This document shows, piece after piece, positions 34,451 through 46,828 of a stretch of DNA of 64,000 bases. Made by a program: the position numbers and the translations under genes. Source of the DNA: Cryphonectria parasitica EP155 (taxonomy: Eukaryota; Ascomycota; Sordariomycetes; Diaporthales; Cryphonectriaceae). Within the stretch, counting starts at the first letter, position 1. Every line of letters starts with the position of its first letter. The notes under the pieces were generated by a model, which worked only from the letters and a program-made list of their open reading frames with translations, searched no databases and was not told the origin of the DNA. Location: NCBI RefSeq assembly GCF_011745365.1, contig NW_024468913.1:992001-1056000 (forward strand), read 5' to 3'.

Positions 34451-35215
34451 TATTTTGGGGCTGCAGGGCAAGTGCGCGCGTCCTCTTTTCTGAGTCTGTA
34501 CCCGCACCGGTCTCGTCCTGTTCGGCTTGGCCCGTTCCCGTTGTGTTGCTTGTGTGACAGCGACAGTCAGCCACGAGCTGCATCCTGTGTGCAAGGATAT
34601 TGGGGCACGTAGCATTTACGGGCCTGGGATCTTAGGCGGGTAGCCGTCGAGGTCCATTCCTCTCCAACCAGGGCCTCTGTGACGTGATTGGGCAGGTGGG
34701 GGAGGCAGGTGAGGTGAGGTAACATCTGCTGCCATCTGTATCGGGCTGTGTGACTGATGGAATTGCGTCGTGAAGAGTCATAGTAGAGGGAGGCCTCGGC
34801 CGCGCCACCATACACAAGCTGATGCCCAGGCCAAGGACGAAAATGCCTGACTCGACGTGGAATATCTCGAGCCAGAATGGTCTGGATGCCGACGGAATCT
34901 GAAGTATTCTTGACTGTCTTCGGCGCCTTGATAACCTAGCCTAGACCTTTGAAAAAGGCCGCAGCACATACATCATGGGTGCTCCTCTTCCTGCACGTCA
35001 ACGACACGGAGGGAGGATGGTGATGGGCTAGCAGGGCTTGCGACAGGCTAGGGCAAATGGGTTGCCAAGTAGATTGGCCCTTTCGCAGCCAGAGAGGCTG
35101 AGGTGACATGACATGACACTCACGCCGCGCGCTGGCCTACGGCGGCTCTCGAGGTTTTTGAGGGAGTCGTAAGAAACTCCGGCCGGCTTGCCTGTGCTAG
35201 GGGAAGAGGTACCAC

Positions 35216-35249
<34 letters not shown>

Positions 35250-36240
35250 ATGATACACTGCTGACCGAGAGCGTCGACATGCATATTTACAGTGGGGATG
35301 TGTCGAGCCAAAACGGTTTGGTTTGACGTTTGCCCCATGTTGGAGGGTCGGAAGTCTTGCGAAGGTGGGAGGTCATGTTTCTTTACGTTGTGCTGTGAGC
35401 TGCCCGGACATGAGGACGATGATGATACTGATGAAGCTAGTGGATCTTTTGTTGTCATTCTGCCGAGTCGGGTTGCAGACATTTGTCATCGAGGACGCAA
35501 GGCTGCACATAGTTAGTATCGCGACAGCATTTGTTTCTTTCTTTTTTGGGGAGGAGATTCGGTGTCAAAACGGAAGATGAGCAGCCGTTGGAGATGACTC
35601 CGGATAAGCCCAAAGTGGGCTGTCACTGGCCATCACCTGGTAAACTGCGGGTTTCCACAAAGTTCGATCGCTTCTCCTTCTTCTCTCCTCTCCTCTCCTT
35701 CCTCCTACTCTTCTACCACGTTTGCTTTCCTCGGGTTTCACCTCTCCGCAAGCAGGACCAGTCAATAATTTACCTACATAAATATGGTTGTATACTGCGG
35801 AAAATCCGGGCAGGAATCACGAGACCGGGGTTGGTTTGTCGATGTGTGTGCTTGTTTGGGTTGCACCTTGTAGAAATCGAGGAAGCTGTCGTGGTGAGAG
35901 GACGGAGGATGGGAGCGCCGATCAAAGGAGGCATATCGATTTAGGGGGGGGGGGGCGTTGGTGCTCCGGTCAAGGTATGTATGTGTGTACACAGTACTTC
36001 AGTACAAGAAAGAATACCCTTGTACCGTTCACCGGCTGGAAGGTGTGGTGATGTGGTGGAATGGTGGGATGGTAAAGAACGACCGCTTGGATGACTCGGT
36101 TGAACCTGAGTATCGTGTACATACTACATGCATGCACACTACATATTATGGTACAGTACAGCGTAGTAATCACGGTACTATGGTACTTCATCCAGGGCTC
36201 ACAGCCTACTAGAGACAGGGCCACAGGGGTTGAGTTCGAC
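34451..36240. other. Gene-poor region, part 2, with GT repeat and GTAC-rich patches
   Basis: Contains a (TG)15 tract at 35219-35248, a G11 run near 35944-35954, and GTAC-rich clusters at 35983-36022 and 36112-36191. No gene supported. Confidence 0.55.
35219..35248. repeat. (TG)15 microsatellite
   Basis: Perfect TG dinucleotide run in intergenic DNA. Confidence 0.95.
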
Positions 36241-39200
36241 ACTAGTCTTTTTTACCCACAAATTACCAACGATTGGCTTGGCTCGAGTTAGTTCTGGACC
36301 TGAATGTCACTGCCTTTCTACCGTGCCCTCCAAGGTATCTTCCTATGCTCCCTTGACTGCACTGCACGACTTACACCCTGCACCTGCACCTGCACCTGCA
36401 CCTGCAACTGTAGCACAGCACACAGCACAGGGACACTTGCAGAACTGCATCACATCACGAAACCCCACTCACCCACTACACACTCCCACAACATCCAACG
36501 AGCACATCCGAGGTCTGATGATGATGGCTGGGAGAAAAGGGCTGGCTTTTGCTCAGGCCCGTTGCACTCCTCCCCACGCACAGTCCGCGCTTCGAACCTC
36601 ACACCTTTGCATCGCAGCTCACCTGCAACCTGTGGACTCCACTGCTCCACCACAACCAGTAACCATCCCTCGTTTGGCGAGATCTCAGTTGTGACGCCGC
36701 ACCGGTCTCGCTGCTCGACGGGGTGACAGGTTCCACGTTGGGCCGCCAGAACTCCTGTCACAAATCAGCAGCCAGAATGGGGTTCCAAGAGGGGAAGGGG
36801 GGTGTCCTGGTTATGGCTGCACATACGAGTGGCCAGCATTTATCGAGTGTATCTCTCTCTCAGTGGCAACTGAAAGCTGATCGAACCTGTCTCATCAGGG
36901 GACAGCAATCATCATTCCGCGGGCTGAAGCTCTTTCGAGGTCGGTATGGCGTGGGGCTAGTGTGCTGCGTGGGGATCAAGACATGGACAGGAGCATCTTC
37001 CTGGCAGGAACCCAAGATGCAACGTCTCTGCTTCACTCCTGCACACTACAGTACCAAGTCGCATGTGCAACGCCGTACAGTACAGTATCACAGTACAACA
37101 GATCTGGAAACCATTTTGGGCCTTGTCGCGCTGTGCGACCACTCCTAGGCCCCCTCCCCCCCCCCTTTCTCTTGGAGTTGACTAGGACCACGAGGTATGT
37201 CACTCCATATCGGCCACCACGAGGTGCTTTGGGCGCCATTCTGGACGGTCTAACTTCATGCCGTGGCGTGTCATGCGCCTGTGCTGCTGTGTGTGGTGTG
37301 CTTTCTGTCAAGCTACCTGGCTGCTTAACAACTGGCCATATGCGGCCGGGAAATCAAAGATAGGCATGGCCATGGCCATGCTCATCAGCAGGTCGGCATC
37401 ATCCCGCATCTTGCTCTGAAAGACAGCATCTCAAATCTTGCTGATCTCTTGTCAACCTTGTTCGCCGACGCCCCCACCATTCTCGGAACAAAGATCAGAT
37501 CGACACGGGCACGGACCGCCCATACTGAGAGGGACCCCATCACTGCACATGGAACCTTCATTCCACGATCAAGGTCAAGGTTCGATCGGCTCGGCACCTG
37601 GCCCATCTACCTTGCCCGACTAGGACTACCCTGAATTATATCAGGCCTGTGATATAGGCAATTGGCCCACGCCAGAAGGCCAAGGCCCTGAAGCTTTTCG
37701 CATCCTCACTCCTTCCATCGAGTGCCATAGAGCCGAGGCCATCGTCTTGAGCAGCCTCTTCAAACCCCATTGCCTGGCTGACGGGCTAGGGAGGTTTCAC
37801 TCTAGCTGGTGTGCGATTTTTGACACCTCGACGGCATTGTCCGCACCTCCCACGCATGGCCTGAAACTTCAGGACTGGCTGGACGGCTTTTGTCCGTTAG
37901 GAGATGCTTGTGATACTGACATTGTACTGGGTACCTAGAGGTTAGGCTGTTAGGCTGTTCGAGAAGCTCCGGCTGCGCGCCAACGTCTCGCTTCGACGAC
38001 GATGCAGTAGTGATTCTCCACGGGCAGCAAGACCAGGGTCATATTTGGCGCACACACACGCATACATCCCCCCCGGGGGTCTCTCACACACACATACACA
38101 TGAACTCTCAGTCGATAAAGCTCAGTATGGAACAGACCGATCTGTACCATAGTGCACACTGTCTGCCGTGGAGGAGAAGGAGGGGAAAACCAAATTTCAA
38201 CTGGGCTTGTCAGTTCCTGGAACTACTACCCGCTGCCTGTCCTCCCTGTCATTATCTGGCACAAGTCCTGAACTGCCCCAAGAGTGCACTCGCACACACA
38301 CACAATCATCATCCAGGGCCATGCGCTCGTGCATGTGTTTGTCCTCGTGTCACCCCAGCTTTCGCTCTGTTACAGCATTCAAGTTTTGGGTCCATCTCAC
38401 AGATACCATAAAGGAAGCAGACTTGAGAATGGGGCACAGGTAGCCGCATCCAAGGTACGAACTATCTAGGTACCGTCACTCGGCCTAGCCACCGCAGCGG
38501 TTGACGAGTTTGAACCCCCCCCCCCCCGTACCGCATCGACTGGTCACGGCCCCCCCACCAAGGCTCGGCTTGATGTCTGATCTTGTCGAAAGCGACCACC
38601 AGTCTTGTGCCAGCTTGATCTTCCCAAAGGCCCATTCCGCCTCGTTATTCCCTTTCCCCTGGTACATGGACATGGAGTGCTTAACGACGCTAGCCAAAGT
38701 GCTTTCGTCGTTAGAAGGTACTACTTACGCCTTATTGTTGGTCTCGAGTCGTGGCCTGGCTCATTCTTCTACTGTGCAATTCCCCCATCTGAGCACGGTC
38801 TCAGTCCTGGTTTCTTTCTTTCTTTCTCTTCTTCTTTGGTCGGACCACCTCCCCTCTTGACTGACCAGCCTGTGCCCTCTTCCGTCATGCCCCCAGAATA
38901 TCAAATCACACCTTCCCCCGTCGTCACCTAACCTTGTCAAATCCCCATCCTAATCTTGCATGTGTTTTTCTTTGTCTCTCTTTCTCGTCCTTCTCTGTAT
39001 CTCTAGCATTCCACCATATCAAATTTGCCAGCAGCCTTGGACGACAACTTTACAGATCATCAAACGGACATTCTTCTCGTCAACATCGAGGTACCCCAAG
39101 TGTGGACAAAAAGCACAGCCTTTCGACCGGCCAACTGGACACGCTCATTTAACGCATGCCCTTGAGGCCAGATGGAGTGCCGGCTTCAATAAATTAACAG

Positions 39201-39619
39201 CAATCTACATTGTAACACTGTTTGGATATTTGGACCACGGACTTCATCTCCAGGGACGCCGTCGGACATCCTCATTTTGCTATTCTTCGGGTCAGAGCAA
39301 AGCCACGAGTGACGATAACAGCAATACTCCCGGAAGGATTAGAGGCTCGTACACACAGACAGCACAAAACCTGAGGAGTCTGCTCAGCATTCGCAGAGAA
39401 AAACTTGTCTTCTGGACGCTTACCTTATGCTAGGGCCGACCCGTTAGAGGAGCATAACCATCCATCGGCTTATGATGAAGTAAGAAGGGGCGTGGATGTT
39501 TCGGTGCACATTTGGATCTTGATGTCGGCGGTCACCCAAACCAAAGCCCGACTGTTGTCCGAGCGGGAAGTGCGCCGGCCGGCTTGATCACCACAGCCGG
39601 CGACAACGGCGCCGGCACT
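36241..39619. other. Gene-poor region, part 3, up to the caspase-like gene
   Basis: Contains a hexamer repeat, five CCTGCA units at 36377-36406. A GTAC-rich patch lies near 37044-37100 and a C13 run at 38515-38527. A long pyrimidine-rich stretch at about 38805-39005 looks like the promoter/leader of the downstream gene. No separate gene supported. The region 39398-39619 may hold unresolved 5' coding sequence of the next gene. Confidence 0.5.
36377..36406. repeat. Hexanucleotide repeat (CCTGCA)5
   Basis: Five perfect tandem copies of CCTGCA in non-coding DNA. Confidence 0.95.
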
Positions 39620-41448
39620 ATGGTTGGAACTATGCACCCGGCCCCAAGCCTGTCCGAGGCACCTCCTAAGGGCAGTCCCCGGCCATATGATCCTCTCTCA
39701 GGCCAACGCAGGATACATGCTCTGCCCGCAGGGCCTCGGAGCCCTCAACAGAGCCTCAGGAGCAGTCTCTTTGATGGATTTAGCCCAGACGAGGGCACTG
39801 GTCGTGAGCAATCCCGTCAAAGTCGATCGCCGTCAACTTCGTCGCGGAAAGATACACTATGCTCGACATCAACCAACGCTACTACCGTTACGAACGCAAG
39901 CCAGCCGCCCTCGAACGAGACGGCCGCAGCTTCGCAGAGCCTCGCCACCTCTCCGAAGACGACCCCCAGCCAGAACGTCTTTTCCGTCAACGATGGGTCC
40001 GATGCCAGTCAAAATAGGCAGAAGAGGCGCCGGACAGGACCTCTGAACCCAGAACAGAGAGTGAAGGCTGCCTTGATACGGAAACACGGTGCGTGCGACA
40101 CCTGCCACAAGCGGAGAGTAGCATGCGATCCGTCCCATCACAACTTGACCTGGGACGATCTCAGGAGTCGTTACGGCGCTACCAGCCCAAACCGTCAGGA
40201 TTCCGTTCCAGTGAGCCCTCGCGGTTGGAATCCCACGAATGCTCGTCCGAAACGCAACTCCGAGGATATGGAAATGGATCTTGAACAGTCACCAAGCCCG
40301 CGCTCGGAACAGACAACAGTAAAAGGACGGACGCCCTTGCCTAGAGGTCCGCGCTTGACGGGCCCCCAAGCAGCACTGCCTTCTCTGAACTCACCTGAAA
40401 GACCCAGGCCCGATCTGCCCGGTCTAGCTCCACGGACCTATACTATTCCGGATTGCGGTCGCTACAGTGCTGTGGAAGCATTGCTATTATTCTGGACCGA
40501 TGACCGCCACAGCGAACTGAGAGCGGTGGTAGACGGGCTGCAGCAGGTCTTGAGCGAGCAGTACAACTCCGCGTGTGTTGTTCAGTCGATACCATCCTCG
40601 GCTACACCAGCACATTTGTATCGATGGCTCTCAGACCAGATCCGCAACTTTGCTCGGCACAATGATCAGCGGGATGTGCTAAAGATAGTCTATTACAATG
40701 GGCACGCATATTTGAACAGAAACCGGGACATGGTTCTTGCTAGGTGAGTGGTGTCAGGATTCTTTCTTGTTATCTTTTTACCGAATCTCGGATCTCTTTG
40801 CACAACCAGAATCAGAGAGCGTTCCGAAGGTCTGACGATATCGTTTATAGCTCGCCGAGACCCAACGAGGCCACCGAGATTCGGTGGAAACCCATTCAAG
40901 CGGACCTAGAAGAGTCGTCGACCGACACGCTCATCATCATGGACTGCCCCTACTTTGGCGACAAACTCTCTAGTAGTCGCGGCATCCTGGAGGTCTTGGC
41001 CTCCAACACATATGATGATTATGTTCGCTGTCCCATTCCTCGCTGCGCATTCACCAAAGCGTTGACTGAGAAGCTTCAAACGCATGCTTCGCAAGGATCT
41101 CCCCGCACTCCGCTCTGCGCCACAGACCTGCACGCACATCTCATGTCGGAATATCCAAAGATTATCAGAGATACGAGGTCCGACGATGAGGCTCTCCAGA
41201 ACTTTCCCAGCCCATCTCACGTACTGGTCAGAGCCCGGGACACAATGGCAGCATCGATCGAGCTAATACCACGTCGAAGAGGGAGCAGCCCTCCTAGAAG
41301 CCTAGAACCGGGAAGGCAGTTGAACATTTCGCTCCGGATCGGCGGCGACGCGGATCTGGAAACGTTGGTGGATTTTTTTCGACTCAAGCCTGACGCGGTC
41401 AGGCAGGTACAGATTGAAGACAGGACACCTTTGTCTGCCTTGAATTAG
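39620..41448 (+). CDS. Caspase-fold-like fungal protein with Cys-rich motif, probably catalytically dead
   Basis: Two exons (39620-40743, 40851-41448; intron 107 nt) encode 573 aa. The acceptor TTTATAG at 40850 was chosen because it joins MVLA-SSPRPNEATEIRW cleanly. The N-terminal 150 residues are disordered, then QKRRRTGP and a CDTCHKRRVAC motif (C159, C162, C169) followed by DPSHHNLTW. The second half resembles a caspase/metacaspase p20-like fold: VEALLLFWTDDR, LKIVYYNGHAYL (H362 at the position of the catalytic His in GHG), and TLIIMDCPYFG, where a caspase would have D-x-C and this has D406-C407-P408. The N-terminus is uncertain; the frame is open upstream to 39479 with no ATG. I know of similar unnamed fungal proteins. 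Function unknown; the fold call is inference. Confidence 0.7.
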
Positions 41449-42368
41449 GGATCATGTAAGATCAGACCAGGCATATTTCCTTGGAAGGCTTTTCGTCAGC
41501 GTCCTCTCGCATCATTCTCAGCCCGTGATCTGGTGTTCAGGCGTCTTTTCTTCTGTCTTCTCTTTGAACCCGGCTGTGGGCTCTGCTGTATAACATCTAC
41601 TGGTGTTCTGGTTTTAGGGTTTTCCTCCCTCTTTTCCCCTGTCAGCTGCGCATCATATATACCCTGGGAGCTTCTGAGCAAAGGCGCGAAGAGGCGTGAA
41701 GAGGCGTACGGAGAGATTTGTAGAGCCTGTCTCCTTATTTCAGATGATTTCGAGCTTGAGTAGACCAAGCTGGGCAGTATGAGAGCAGTGCCCAAAGTGA
41801 AAGGTGGTTTTGCGTCGTTCAGGCCTTAGCACTAGCAACAGCAGCAACAACAACAAGGAGGCGGAGTGAGGAGCTGATGCTGTTTGCTCTTTTGAAGGGC
41901 CATTTCTGGCATACTACATCACATTTCTCCTGGCCACCCCAGGCAAGCCAGCCAATTTATACCTGTGAAATCATTTTCACAGTGTCCTCAACCCGACCCC
42001 TCGAGATAAATCAAACATCCATAGGATACTTGCCATGTTTTGCGCGTCTACATCATTTCTATGTAGCTGGTGCGGACGAGTTCCTTCGTTTTGATGTCAT
42101 GCCCGTGGCAGAGACATGGCTAAGGCCTGGGTAGACAGATGACCAACACTACCGATTCCTGTAAACGCCTTCCAACAGCATGTTTTGTGTTGGCGAATTG
42201 ATGTAAGGACTGGGTATCCAGATATTGCCCACCCACCCACCCTCCCCCCCCTTCCCTCCCCAATACACCCCACCAAAGGAAATTATTATCTACATCATGA
42301 GAAAGAATAGAAATAAAAGAGAATTCTCAACATATCTTGCACGCCAACAGATCAAAAGTCGTCGTCCT
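41449..42368. other. Convergent spacer between caspase-like gene and phospholipase B
   Basis: Tail-to-tail spacer. It includes a CAACAG/CAACAA-rich patch near 41834-41860 and a C-rich stretch near 42225-42262. No gene seen. Confidence 0.55.
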
Positions 42369-44547
42369 CTATATATTACCACCCAACAAAACAACAGCCG
42401 CAACGCTCAAAACCACCTTCCACAGACTGCCGCCAACATCACCATATGCCAGCCCGCCTGCCGAGTTGGACGATGCCGACCCGGCAGACGAGGTGCTCTC
42501 GTTTCCAATCCTTAGCGACGGCTCATAGGGTCCATTGTCCGTGGTGTCGAGAGTTCCGTTCCAGCAGTAGCGGGTAAAACAGGTCTGACAGCCGCTGGGG
42601 ACAGCGGTGCCAGTGCGGCGAAGGCTGCGGCTGAGAGCGGCGCACGCAAGGCAGGCAGTCCACTCGGGGTCCAGGGTGCCGTTGCCCTGGGTGGCGGCGT
42701 TGAGGCTGTTGGCGATGATGTCGTCGCGCTGGTTGAGGGGATAAGACGGGTCGAAGGTGGAGACGTTGCTGGTGGTGGTGTAAGGGGCGTTGGGGATGTA
42801 GACGATGAGGGGCGGCACAACGGTGGTGGAGGAGGTGGTGAAGTTATCGGCGTCGCAGCCGAAGAAGGCAGGGCGATAGTTGAGACCTAGGTTGATAAAG
42901 GTGTGGTCATCCGGCACGCTCGGGAACAGGGTGCCGTTGGCGATGGTACCCAGGGAACGCTGGTAGGTGGCGCGGAGGGCGGTGCCGTTGGGCCAGTTGA
43001 GCTCCGTGTCGGCGGAAGAGTCGACGGCGAAGATGACGTCCACGGCGCGGACGGGCTGGATCAGCGGGTTGAGCGGGATGTTCTGGAGGTCCTCGCCACC
43101 GTCGACGAGGGAGAGCTGATCCGTGTTTGTGGTGGGGTTGGTGGACGGGTTGTAGCCGCGGAAGGGATTGGGGGTCCACTGGGCGATGTCATCGTCGGCA
43201 GCGCTGGGGAGAAGAGGAAGAAAAGGGAAATTAGAGAGGCTTCTTTCATAGGTGGGAGAACGAATAATGAAAGAAAGAAAGAAAGAAAGAAAGCAAAAAG
43301 AGGGATGAGACGAAGCGGAGCAAACAAGCAAAAGAGGAGGGAGCGGGGGTGGTCTCCAACAGGTCAACTTACCCAATATCCTCTAGGACTGCGTCGATGG
43401 CATTGGCCACGGCGGAAGGGATGTTGGTTGTCGAGGTGATGTTGGCGAGGAGGAACTGATTAAAGAGCGTGCTGCTGGTCCCCATTACAAACCCAGCCTG
43501 GTCGAATCCCTCAACGCAGTGCCCTCCATCCGCTATAGAGCCAGCAGAGAAGTTGGAACCCACGTATCGGGTGGGGACAAAGCCATAAACGGTCGGGTCC
43601 CAAGTGCCAATCTCCCAAGGGCCGAGCTCATAATTGGTAGCGTTGAGGCTGATGATCTGGGTGCCCGGGTCCCGCCCGTCCGCCACGAGGAGCGGCATGG
43701 GGATGTTGCCGTCTATCAGGTTCTGGTCCAGCGCTATTGAGCTCCATGTGTACGCAGGCCCGCCCGCGGGGGCGTCGATGAGCTGGTATGAGAGCGCGCG
43801 GCCCCAATAGTCGGTGATGGACGTCGGCCAACCCGGATCGGACTTGTCATCGACTTGCTCGTTGATGTCGTACCAGTACTCGGCCGTGTCGAAGACCCCG
43901 ATACCGCCCGTGTCTGGCCCTTCAAAGATGTTGTTCTGGAACTGCCACACGATGCCGTCTTGCATGAGGCTCTCCACCGAGGAGAAGTTGTTCTGGTAGA
44001 TGGACCCCACAAGCCACCCGCCGCCCGAGAGCCCGGCCACGTACGTCGCTGACTGCAAAAGCCCACCGATGCCTCCATCCCCTGTGGACCCGGTCGTGCG
44101 GTTGTCAGCAGCCTTGAGGAACCCGCCTCCGTTCATCAGGGCTCGGTAGCCACCTCCACTGACGGCGATGGCTATGTTGGGCAGGGCCGAGACGTTGCTG
44201 GCGTATTGGTCCAAGTAGGACTCGGCGTCGAAGCCGGTGATGTTGGCCCGGGTCATAAAGTCCACCATGGGCTGAACGGTGGCGGCGCGCCTCTTGCTGA
44301 GCCAGGCGGTCTCGTTCGTGCTGAGCCCTGATGCGGCGCTGCGGATGGTCGGGCGTGTGGAGGGACATGTTACTACCTGTGGACCATAGTCGCCGCTGGG
44401 GGAGTTGGGCAATGCCCTTGGGTGGTCGAGGGGATGAGAGGTCCTCTCATTTTTTATATGATGCTTTGGCAGGGTATTGGCAAAAGTAAGGCCGGTGTGA
44501 ACAGCAGACACAAGGAACAGGACGGCAGCCACTTTGTCTAGTGCCAT
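42369..44547 (-). CDS. Lysophospholipase / phospholipase B, GPI-type
   Basis: Secreted cPLA2-fold enzyme that removes acyl chains from (lyso)phospholipids. Exons 44547-43373 and 43203-42369 with a 169-nt intron give 669 aa. There is a signal peptide ([20 protein letters not shown]). Catalytic serine S174 lies in AGLSGGGW. The upstream SGGGYRA block (130-136) carries the conserved arginine, and the catalytic aspartate is in [13 protein letters not shown] in exon 2. Many N-glycosylation sites and a Cys-rich C-terminal part ([20 protein letters not shown]) match fungal Plb proteins. The tail is Ser/Gly-rich with a final hydrophobic stretch ([15 protein letters not shown]), a GPI signal. The frame is open 75 codons upstream without signal-peptide character. 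The intron contains a GAAA microsatellite. Confidence 0.94.
43269..43292. repeat. (GAAA)6 microsatellite inside phospholipase B intron
   Basis: Tandem GAAA units in the 169-nt intron. On the coding strand this is a TTTC pyrimidine tract upstream of the acceptor. Confidence 0.9.
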
Positions 44548-46828
44548 GGTTGGTCGTGTAGTTTGTCTGTGGCCAGAACTTGATAAAGTACGAGAAGGAG
44601 GGGGAGGCAAAGACAAGAAGATACAAGAGTAAGATACCCTTTGAATTAATAAGGTTTTCTTAAAGAGGTGAGTCGAGAAGATATACAATAAGGCCAAAGT
44701 GCCCGCTTGAGCCGATTGGACGTAGCAAGCATTAGAAGATGGTGGGCAGGTATAAAAATGTTGACATGACATGCAATGAGACAGAAATCACATGAGCTTT
44801 CTGCTGTGTGGAGGTTGGGGAAAAGGTCATCACCTCGACAGAAAAGAATACTTCTTTCCGGTGGTGAGCAGCGAGCCTCGCAATGAAGTATGCAAGAGAT
44901 AAACCTCGGAAGTAAAACAGAAGCGCACAAATTTCGAAAAAGAACAAGTGGATGCTGCACTTGGAAGGTGTGACGCAATGTTCCAAGAGCCCAAGCCCTT
45001 ACTAAATAAGTACTCAAATGGGACTAAACAAAAGGGCCTGGTCTGAAAGCGCAGATCTTACATGCTTAATTATGTAGAAGAAAGTGTAAATCGGCGCATT
45101 GTTTTTGTGTGCAAACATCAGATGAGATGCCGAGGATAAGGTGGGCGCCGTGGGCGGCTGTGCTCATACTTAATGAGTGGCACCTCTCACAAACATGCTG
45201 CGCCTGGGACTGCTCCGAGACAGCCGTGGGGCGGGCGTCGGAAGGGTTACTCAATGAATGTTGATCTGTCTGATCTTGGAAATCCTTCAGCTGTGGTTGA
45301 CGGGCTAGGGAAACGCCATGTGCAATCTGACTCTGTGTGACCTACGCAGGTGGTTTTCAGGAGGGGATTTTCAGCCTGCTTGGAAGTCGTATTGTGTCGA
45401 GTCATGCTGCATGCGTATTTTGGTACAGACTCGAGCATGAGGAGAATTTGAGGATGGGGCTGCCCTCCGCATGACCACGCTGAAGAAAAGACCAGGGACG
45501 GGATGAGAATCAGATGTCTCGATTGGCGATTGTGTAATAGTGTTGGTGACCCGACTTGAGTCTGGTCTCATGCGTACGAGAGCCCGGGCTTTTGCGTTCC
45601 TGCATGGATGGTGCAAACATAGGAGGCAGGGGCTAATGCAGGCCCTAAGTACAAAGTTACCCCACCACAGCGGGCGGGAAGGGTCTGCCTGGAAGCGCCG
45701 GATGTGACGCCCCTCCCGCCACTGCCTGATGAGGTCACTCCTTCTGTGCGGTTTGAAAGATGGGTGGGCACATCGGAAAGACGGAGGGGGGAAGGATATC
45801 GTGGCTGCTTGCTCGAAAGTACCTCGTAAGTTTCCGAGTGCCGACGCTCCGACGTGTTTTTCTTTATGCTTGTTTGCTATCAGTGATTTGCTTGGACAAC
45901 TCGATCCATTACATATTTACTCTGTATGGAAGAGGAGGTGAGAAAGGGTTGCCTCGATGCTCTCGTAATCAGACTCTGTATTTGACGAGAGCTTTTGCAG
46001 TTGGGTTATTTGTCCACCATTCATCATCCCCGGAGTTTCATTACAAGACGAATACAAGAAGACATATCAATCAACCGTGGGAATTTGGCTCAGGTCGCCA
46101 TAAATCATTCCAAATATGCTCTCAGGATGCGCCTCCTCAGATGTGGTATGCCTCTGGTCATTGATGCAAGACAAACGCGCTTAGAGCACGTGGGTTCTGA
46201 ATCCATATTGAGATAGAAAGAGAAAAGAAAAAGGGAGCCGAAAGACACAGACTTGACATGTCTGGTATGGAAAAAGGTGACTTTGAAAAGTACCTGTATG
46301 TTTCAAAGGTATGCTGTCTCGGCACATGGAAGCGTGCCTTATTTAGTCTCGTTGAAGCAAAACGTTTTCTGAATGGCCTTTAAATAAGGTCTACTGACAT
46401 AAAGGAAACAGAAACAATTTTGCAGCAAAATTGACAGAGAGTAGATCATATTGAACAATATATAAGAAGTAGATATACATACACGTATAAATTTATATAT
46501 TATCGCACCTAAACTAGTATATTGCGAATGAGACGAGAGCAACCACTTATACAGCCAGACTCGGAAGTGTTGCCGTTAGCTTATCTAATCGTCCAGGCCC
46601 CACTAAATTTTCTGCGACTCGCATGGGCTTCTCGTTCCCATGCCCTTCAAAAAAAGATTGAGCGCTTCTTAACAACACCCACTGATTGCCGCGATGAGAA
46701 TCACCATTTCGAATTAAAACCCCCTCCCCCCCCCTCCTCGAGGCGTATGGTACGACTCGCCGTACTATATTGAACACCTCTTCCCCACCACCACAACACC
46801 CCTCCACGACCAAAAAAAATAAAAAAAA
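44548..46828. other. Divergent 2.3-kb intergenic region (phospholipase B / TMA23-like)
   Basis: Head-to-head spacer. A strongly AT-rich stretch occurs near 46436-46512. An A-rich leader (runs of A near 46815-46828) precedes the TMA23-like start. No gene supported. Confidence 0.55.

Noticed and set aside
40093..40140. Zn2Cys6 transcription-factor domain in the caspase-like protein
   Set aside because: Only three of the six cysteines are present; the following residues are DPSHHNLTW, not a Zn2Cys6 second half.
40744..40850. Earlier acceptor sites (near 40822 and 40829) for the caspase-like gene intron
   Set aside because: They keep the frame but insert extra residues before SSPRP; the acceptor at 40850 gives the smoother join.
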